The notes under the pieces: model-generated
The model's input: the letters and a program-made list of their open reading frames with translations, nothing else
Told to the model about the DNA's origin: nothing
The model's database searches: none
Shown here: positions 7,801 through 11,636 of the stretch, one piece after another
How positions within the stretch are numbered: position 1 is the stretch's first letter
How the letters are laid out: the number at the start of each line of letters is the position of its first letter
Origin: JANQRV01 sp964533785
GTDB taxonomy: Bacteria > Bacteroidota > Bacteroidia > Chitinophagales > Saprospiraceae
Direction: 5' to 3'
DNA length: 11,636 nt
NCBI GenBank assembly: GCA_964533785.1
Contig: CAZHNG010000220.1
Span: 1-11,636 of the forward strand
Position numbers and translations under genes: made by a program

Positions 7801-10800
7801 ATTGCAATGGCGGGAGATGTAGCTTCGGAAGTGAACCTTACGGACGATTGTTTTGACCTTTCTGACAATTTCATCACCGTTACGGCCAATCAGGTAGAAG
7901 GAGGCACCCTTAGCTTACCGGACGGCGGAACAGAAGCTACTGCTTGTGTCGGAGACGGGAATGCTGATATAATAGAAGTGTTGGCTACAGGTAATAGCCA
8001 AGGAAGTTATGCTTATTTGGTTACTACTGAAGATAATGAACTGTTACAAATTTCAGATAGTAATGAGATCGATTTTGATGCCGCCGCACCAGGCGTTTGC
8101 CTGATTTACGGAGTGGCATTCACGGGTGACCTTACCATTGAAGAGGGAGCAGATATTACCAGCACAACACTATCGAATGAGTGCTTTGAATTGTCCGAGA
8201 ATGCAATAACCGTATCCAAAGAGACCGTTAACGGAGGTACGGTTGCAACCGAGGATGGGTTAACCGAAGTGAAGCTTTGTCCGGGCGATAATCGTCCGGA
8301 AGTGATTCGTTTTGATAGTACTGGTGTGATAGGTCGTGCTTTTGCATATTTGATTACTGATGACCAAAATATCATTTTGGCCGTACTGGATTCCGTGGAC
8401 CGCCAGGATTTCAATACTGCACCGGAAGGCATTTGCCGGGTATGGGGATTAGCCTACGGAGGCAACCTGCTGGCGGAAGAAGGACAGGATGCAGCAGCAG
8501 TAGCATTGGCGGATGATTGTTTTGATTTGTCGGATAATTTTATAACCGTTATCCGTGAAATTCCGGAAGGCGGTACCGTAAGAGCACTCAATGGTATGAC
8601 AGCGTTGAACATCTGTCCCGGCGATGGTAATCCCGATGTCATTCAATTTGCTAATGTTAATGCTTCCGGTGATAATTATGCTTACTTAATTACCGACGAG
8701 GACAATATTGTATTAGCTGTTGCTGATGGTAACAGTTTTGATTTTGAAGATGCTGGTGTGGGCGTTTGCCGGGTTTGGGGGCTTGCGTATTCTGGCGACC
8801 TGGCTGTTGTGCCGGGCGATAATGCTGCGATATCTATCTTGTCCTCTGATTGTTGGGATTTATCCGACAATTTCATCACAGTCACTAGGGAGGTGCCAGA
8901 AGGAGGAAGTTTCACTTTAGCTAACGGTACGGCTTTTGCCAGTGTTTGTTTGGACGACAATCCCAATTTTATTGAATTTGTTCAAGAAGGAGTAGTGGGG
9001 ACTAGTTTTGCGTTCGTGGTTTTGAATATTTCGAATTTACAAGTGATCAATGACATTGTAGCGATTTTTGATTCTACTGCTTTTGACTTCAACACCTTAC
9101 CGGAAGGAACCTATTCTATTATTGGAGTGGCGTACGAAGGGTCGCTCAATTTTGGAGTTGGCGATAATTTCAATGACTTTACGCAGGATTTGGCGACCGG
9201 CTGTGCGGCTATATCAACCAGTGCTGCTACTATTTCGGTATCTACTCCAATGGTAGGAGAGATCCAGGCCCCCAGTACCGAGTTACAATTATGTACCGGA
9301 GATGACAATACGGAAGATGATATTGTTTTCTTCAATAAAAATACGGCTCCGCTCGCCTTTTCGGCATTGCTGCTAACGAATGAAAATGATGAGTTGATAA
9401 GAGTGATCAATGAGGATTTCATCAATTTCGCGGAATATCCGAATGGTAATTATCGCGTGCGTTCTATTTCTTATACAGGTATCTTGACAGCAGATAATGG
9501 AGCAAATATACTTACTGCAGAACTAGCCACGGATTGTTTTGCAGTTTCAGAAAACTTTATCGCTATTACAAATACCATGGTTAGTGGTGGTACGATCAGC
9601 AGCCCGCTTATACAATCTAACGATGAAATATTTATTTGTGATGATGATCAAGCTGATGTAGTGTCCTTTGAAAATAATTCCGACGCGGCTGCCGCGAACT
9701 ATATTTATGTACTAACGGATGAGTCCGATATCATACTATTGGAGTTGACAGGTAATGAACAAGACTTTAATAATACGGGCTTCCGGGTGCTGAAAGTATG
9801 GGGATTGTCTTATACCGGTGATTTGAACCTGGTTTCGGGAGAGACCATTACCGATGCACAATTGGCAACCGGTTGTTTTGATTTATCAGATAATGCTATT
9901 ACGATCTTCAGCGACGAACCTGATGGAGGCACTATTACAACCACCGCCGGTGAAATGGACCTGACCTTATGCGTAGGGCCCGATAACGCATTTTTAACTA
10001 TGGAAACAGATAGCAATGCGGACCTCGGCTACGCTTATTTCTTAACGGATACCTCAAATGTAGTCGTTAGTGCGACGGAGAGTGATACCGTAGATTTTGT
10101 CAACGTGGTTCCAGGTAGTTACCGGATTTGGGGTGTTTCATTTTCGGGTACGTTGAACGATATTACAGGTCAGGGAGCCGATACAGCGGTTATTTCTTTC
10201 AGTTGTTTTGAGTTATCGGATAACTTTGTTTCCGTTATCCGGGAATCTGAGGTAGATGGTGGCACCCTGAGTACTTTGACCGGTGACACCTTGATCTATG
10301 CGTGCCCAGGTGGCGGTGGTCCGGATATCGTAGTGATCAATACAACCAGCCAGGATACGAATTATCAACTTTTTATAACCAATGGCGATGGAGACATTAT
10401 TGTACCTGACATTGGCGGTAATGTTATTCCTTTTGATGGTGCAGCTCCTGGTATCTATCGGATTTGGGGTGTTGGCTTCAATGGTACATTGGAGTTGGAT
10501 TTCGGCATGAATATTTTTGAAGAAGAACTGGCTGACAGCTGTTGGGTACTTTCTTCGAATAGTATCACCGTGATCAGCGAATTGCCGGAAGGTGGAATTG
10601 TATCTACCATTGATGGTGCCATAGAAGTGGAAGTCGTGAGTGGAGATGGTATTCCCGACACCCTTAGATTTGCGCGAGAAGATCACTCTCCTAATACTTT
10701 ATACACTTACGTTCTAACAACTGCAAACAATAATATTCTTGGATATACGGATTCTGCACAAGATTTTGATCTGGCAGCACCGGGTACCTACCGGGTGTGG

Positions 10801-11229
10801 GGATTAGCATACACCGGTGAACTGACGGGGCAAATCGGAGGTATTGCAACAGAAGTGGAAATAACAGATGATTGTTGGGATCTATCCGATAATTTTATTA
10901 CGGTAACGGTGACAGAATTGGAGGGTTTCCAGTCGAACACCACTTCCAGCCGGGCTATTGAATTTAATGAATTTACTTTAAGCTTAACGCCAAACCCGGT
11001 AGCTGACCAACTTACCGTGAATTTAATAGCCAAGAGGGCTCCGCGTAAGGAATCGATAATCCAGGTCTTTACAGCGGCTGGAGAATTGGTCAGCACTTAT
11101 CAAATGCCGACGGTTGATGGAGAAAATAAATTCTACATCGACGTTACGCCGCTAAAAGCTGGTATTTACGTACTGCATCTGACTAATGGCAATAAGAAAC
11201 AGGTGGCCAGATTCGCACGAATAAACTGA
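4801..11229 (+). CDS. Giant repetitive T9SS-exported surface protein (18 tandem modules, type A sorting domain)
   Basis: 2142 residues. Residues 1-26 are a Sec signal peptide (MKLR, hydrophobic core to about 23, cut near LFGQA). Residues 27-2042 are 18 modules of 110-118 residues. Residues about 2058-2142 are a type A T9SS sorting domain, with the motifs TPNPVADQL, LKAGIYVLHL and terminal KQVARF. The ATG at 4801 is the first start after an in-frame TGA (4750-4752); the leader is AT-rich without a Shine-Dalgarno sequence. The product is very acidic, rich in Asp, Asn, Gly and Thr, poor in Lys, and predicted all-beta by pattern. T9SS cargo of type A is cut by the sortase-like PorU and either anchored to outer-membrane lipopolysaccharide or released. 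The module matches no named domain I can recall. By build the protein resembles a repetitive adhesin, sheath or stalk; this is inference. No frameshift or internal stop interrupts it. It is divergent from the choice-of-anchor L gene and followed by a hairpin and a nested palindrome, suggesting a single-gene transcript. Confidence 0.93.
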   Translation: MKLRILLLSVLSSVLVLSTTPLFGQATPQCNQDSRITFNGEELPIINCLDDDVSPTFRLRSRPLTTNFAYLVADNNNSIIDISTDNFLDLESYGVGDFRVYSFSYLGNIVAEAGQDATMVELADQCYGLSSNFLEVKNIIPDGGTVATSEGNSLVYTCPGDGKADLITFQSTSSNPFYTYVVTDDQNRILQTLDGNEADFESAGPGTCRVWGLSFIGDLNLNPGGVLTEGPLASVCYDLSDNFVEVVRENPEGGNVSLTNGEEEATLCFAGTNTEILSFQTTGASSTPYVYLVTDENNVILEVLDGNATNFAEVGTGVRRVWGLAYTGELTVAAGQDASLVALSDDCYDLSDNFVTVVLRAISGGTVALEDGSTEALICVNDGVSDELTFTVTGQEEGNFTFIVTDDNNIILAVLNGNSNDFEEAGSGICRVWGLAYTGNLLAQEGDDAAAALLSDECFALSDNFVQVTRLEAAGGTISFDDGSSSKRICTGDEVADELDYEVSGNAGEQLTYLITDENNIILSITDDASTDFEGVAEGICRIWGLSYFGNLLAEEGQMADQIELADRCFALTENFIQVERVAVDGGTVALDNGEDSLSLCVGEGQDATFTMTNTTTTPNASYAYIITNENDDFLAVSESNEIDLSTAASGTCKVYGLSYTGNIDINDLDDVRFVALSDDCYDLSDNFVLVERTEVNGGTVAMPSGATERTVCLGDDDPDIVQFTSSGAIGASFVYVITDDNNTILGLTTEAQQDFGDVDAGVCRVWGLAYTGQILAEAGQNAAEVALSNGCFDLSDNFITVTRTEVDGGTVTLEDGTTETAICIDGLSNVLTVENTSAASANYIYLITDNNGLFLGSSANNTVDLTDASSGICRIYGLSYTGELAALNVQADNVTEITLSTECFALSNNFITVVREQVEGGSVNLGITGGTEVSLCAGDGVADFIGFDNNGSTGQFYIYVITDENNVILNFADGTEAVDFDSEAPGIYRVWGLAFTGNIIAMAGDVASEVNLTDDCFDLSDNFITVTANQVEGGTLSLPDGGTEATACVGDGNADIIEVLATGNSQGSYAYLVTTEDNELLQISDSNEIDFDAAAPGVCLIYGVAFTGDLTIEEGADITSTTLSNECFELSENAITVSKETVNGGTVATEDGLTEVKLCPGDNRPEVIRFDSTGVIGRAFAYLITDDQNIILAVLDSVDRQDFNTAPEGICRVWGLAYGGNLLAEEGQDAAAVALADDCFDLSDNFITVIREIPEGGTVRALNGMTALNICPGDGNPDVIQFANVNASGDNYAYLITDEDNIVLAVADGNSFDFEDAGVGVCRVWGLAYSGDLAVVPGDNAAISILSSDCWDLSDNFITVTREVPEGGSFTLANGTAFASVCLDDNPNFIEFVQEGVVGTSFAFVVLNISNLQVINDIVAIFDSTAFDFNTLPEGTYSIIGVAYEGSLNFGVGDNFNDFTQDLATGCAAISTSAATISVSTPMVGEIQAPSTELQLCTGDDNTEDDIVFFNKNTAPLAFSALLLTNENDELIRVINEDFINFAEYPNGNYRVRSISYTGILTADNGANILTAELATDCFAVSENFIAITNTMVSGGTISSPLIQSNDEIFICDDDQADVVSFENNSDAAAANYIYVLTDESDIILLELTGNEQDFNNTGFRVLKVWGLSYTGDLNLVSGETITDAQLATGCFDLSDNAITIFSDEPDGGTITTTAGEMDLTLCVGPDNAFLTMETDSNADLGYAYFLTDTSNVVVSATESDTVDFVNVVPGSYRIWGVSFSGTLNDITGQGADTAVISFSCFELSDNFVSVIRESEVDGGTLSTLTGDTLIYACPGGGGPDIVVINTTSQDTNYQLFITNGDGDIIVPDIGGNVIPFDGAAPGIYRIWGVGFNGTLELDFGMNIFEEELADSCWVLSSNSITVISELPEGGIVSTIDGAIEVEVVSGDGIPDTLRFAREDHSPNTLYTYVLTTANNNILGYTDSAQDFDLAAPGTYRVWGLAYTGELTGQIGGIATEVEITDDCWDLSDNFITVTVTELEGFQSNTTSSRAIEFNEFTLSLTPNPVADQLTVNLIAKRAPRKESIIQVFTAAGELVSTYQMPTVDGENKFYIDVTPLKAGIYVLHLTNGNKKQVARFARIN
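4879..10926 (+). repeat. 18 tandem protein modules (about 333 bp each)
   Basis: Module starts (bases): R1 about 4879, R2 5230, R3 5560, R4 5893, R5 6226, R6 6559, R7 6895, R8 7228, R9 7564, R10 7903, R11 8236, R12 8572, R13 8905, R14 9259, R15 9589, R16 9928, R17 10261, R18 10594. Each typically begins GGTV, then has CxGDG with the first Cys, a strand like YAYLITDDNNIIL, then DF, GxCRVWGLAYTG, and ends DDCFDLSDNFITV plus about six residues and a Gly. Lengths are 110-113 residues except R13 (118, with an insertion near 1408-1420). R14 lacks the opening Gly pair. Synonymous positions differ freely between modules (for example in the CRVWG codons of R4, R7, R11 and R12), so the array is old and held by selection rather than freshly amplified. 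Confidence 0.95.
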
Positions 11230-11240
11230 TGGAAGAATAT

Positions 11241-11259
11241 GGGTAACACGAGTTATCCC
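11241..11259 (+). terminator. Hairpin just after the giant gene, possible terminator
   Basis: GGGTAAC (11241-11247) pairs with GTTATCCC (11252-11259), leaving one bulged T and an ACGA loop; it begins 12 bases after the TGA. The following bases are AT-rich but not a clean T-run, so intrinsic termination is plausible rather than certain. GTTAT (11252-11256) can also pair with ATAAC (11269-11273), a competing fold. Confidence 0.4.
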
Positions 11260-11266
11260 AAATTGT

Positions 11267-11403
11267 GAATAACTTTTATTCATTTTTGATTATCAATGCT
11301 TTAAACATAGGTTTCTGTTGCGAGTTGCGGGTTGAACGTTCAACAACATTTAAGTCGTAACTCGCAGTATATTGATAATCAAGGATAAAAGAATAAATTA
11401 TTC
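11267..11403. repeat. Nested multi-tier palindromic element (137 bp)
   Basis: Several inverted repeats share nearly the same centre. Outer: small palindromes GAATAA-CTT-TTATTC (11267-11281) and GAATAA-A-TTATTC (11391-11403). Next: a perfect 12-bp pair, TTGATTATCAAT (11286-11297) with ATTGATAATCAA (11371-11382). Then GCGAGTTGCG (11320-11329) with CGTAACTCGC (11356-11365), 9 of 10 pairing. Innermost is a perfect 14-bp palindrome, GTTGAACGTTCAAC (11331-11344). It has no coding capacity. It could be a REP/MITE-like repeat, a bidirectional transcript end or a structured RNA. Confidence 0.55.
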
Positions 11404-11636
11404 GTTTTACTTCCCTACCAATGATTAAGGGATGACTCATATTGAGTGAGACGCTAGCATTTTAGAAGCCACGAATGCATGAATAAGAAAATATTGTATG
11501 AATGGGACATATTCCTCACGAATATCGACTCCGCCATATAACAAATTACACGAATTGGGAGGCATGAAAATGAATATTTAACGGGTGCAGCCCGATTTTG
11601 ATGTACAACGATCGGATGTAGTACAAGCATCTGTAA
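11404..11636. other. Non-coding right end
   Basis: No supportable gene. It contains a short inverted repeat ACTCA-TAT-TGAGT (11435-11447), a stretch GACGCTAGCATTTTAGA (11450-11466) related to the MITE-like element near 4170-4185, three scattered CACGAAT copies (11470, 11517, 11549), and a small GC stem CGGG-TGCAG-CCCG (11582-11594) followed by ATTTT. The last could be part of a terminator, but a 4-bp stem is weak evidence. Confidence 0.5.

Noticed and set aside
8106..8432. Antisense open frame of 108 codons opposite R10-R11
   Set aside because: Shadow of the repeat array; its text repeats in the other antisense frames (5841, 6843, 7110, 8682) as the complement of the module consensus.
10213..10686. 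Antisense open frame of 157 codons inside the giant gene
   Set aside because: It lies opposite modules R16-R18, has no recognisable domain, and similar antisense frames recur opposite other modules. That is expected from the repeated codon pattern of the sense gene.
4801..11229. Recent amplification or assembly artefact in the repeat array
   Set aside because: Modules differ at many synonymous and non-synonymous sites and none are near-identical, so collapsed or artificially expanded repeats are unlikely.
11470..11555. Three CACGAAT copies, considered as a CRISPR or iteron array
   Set aside because: The units are 7 bases, spacing is uneven (47 and 32), and no spacers or neighbouring cas or rep genes are seen.
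11498..11581. 27-codon plus-strand open frame near the right end
   Set aside because: Too short, no recognisable motif and embedded in short-repeat DNA.

Overview
The window looks like chromosome of a Bacteroidota bacterium, probably of the Saprospiraceae/Lewinella kind. The grounds are two very different C-terminal secretion signals of the type IX secretion system (T9SS, found only in this phylum), a 'choice-of-anchor L' surface protein with SprB-like repeats, start codons preceded by A-rich leaders without a Shine-Dalgarno sequence, and AT-rich spacers full of short dyads. Genus-level placement is inference.

Layout. The minus strand at 1-1015 holds the N-terminal 338 codons of a subtilase (family S8) that runs off the left edge. 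At 1112-3781, also minus, lies an 889-residue secreted surface protein: signal peptide, choice-of-anchor L domain, Calx-beta-like region, PKD/SprB-type beta modules and a type B T9SS sorting domain. Only 96 bases separate these two genes, so they may be co-transcribed. A spacer of about 1 kb (3782-4800) separates them from the divergent, plus-strand giant gene at 4801-11229. This encodes 2142 residues: signal peptide, 18 tandem modules of about 112 residues, and a type A T9SS sorting domain. The last 407 bases (11230-11636) are non-coding and rich in inverted repeats.

The three genes fit a cell-surface locus. Two proteins should cross the inner membrane by Sec and the outer membrane by T9SS, to be anchored or released outside. 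The subtilase has no visible signal peptide, so its link to the other two is positional only. The giant protein resembles a repetitive adhesin or stalk in build, but nothing in the sequence shows what it binds.

The non-coding DNA holds the less expected signals: a MITE-like element (4053-4216) with terminal inverted repeats and an apparent 8-bp target duplication; a fragment of the same sequence family beyond the giant gene (11450-11466); a near-perfect 23-bp palindrome 40 bases before the giant gene's start; and a nested multi-tier palindrome (11267-11403) after its stop. No tRNA, rRNA, CRISPR array or transposase gene was seen.
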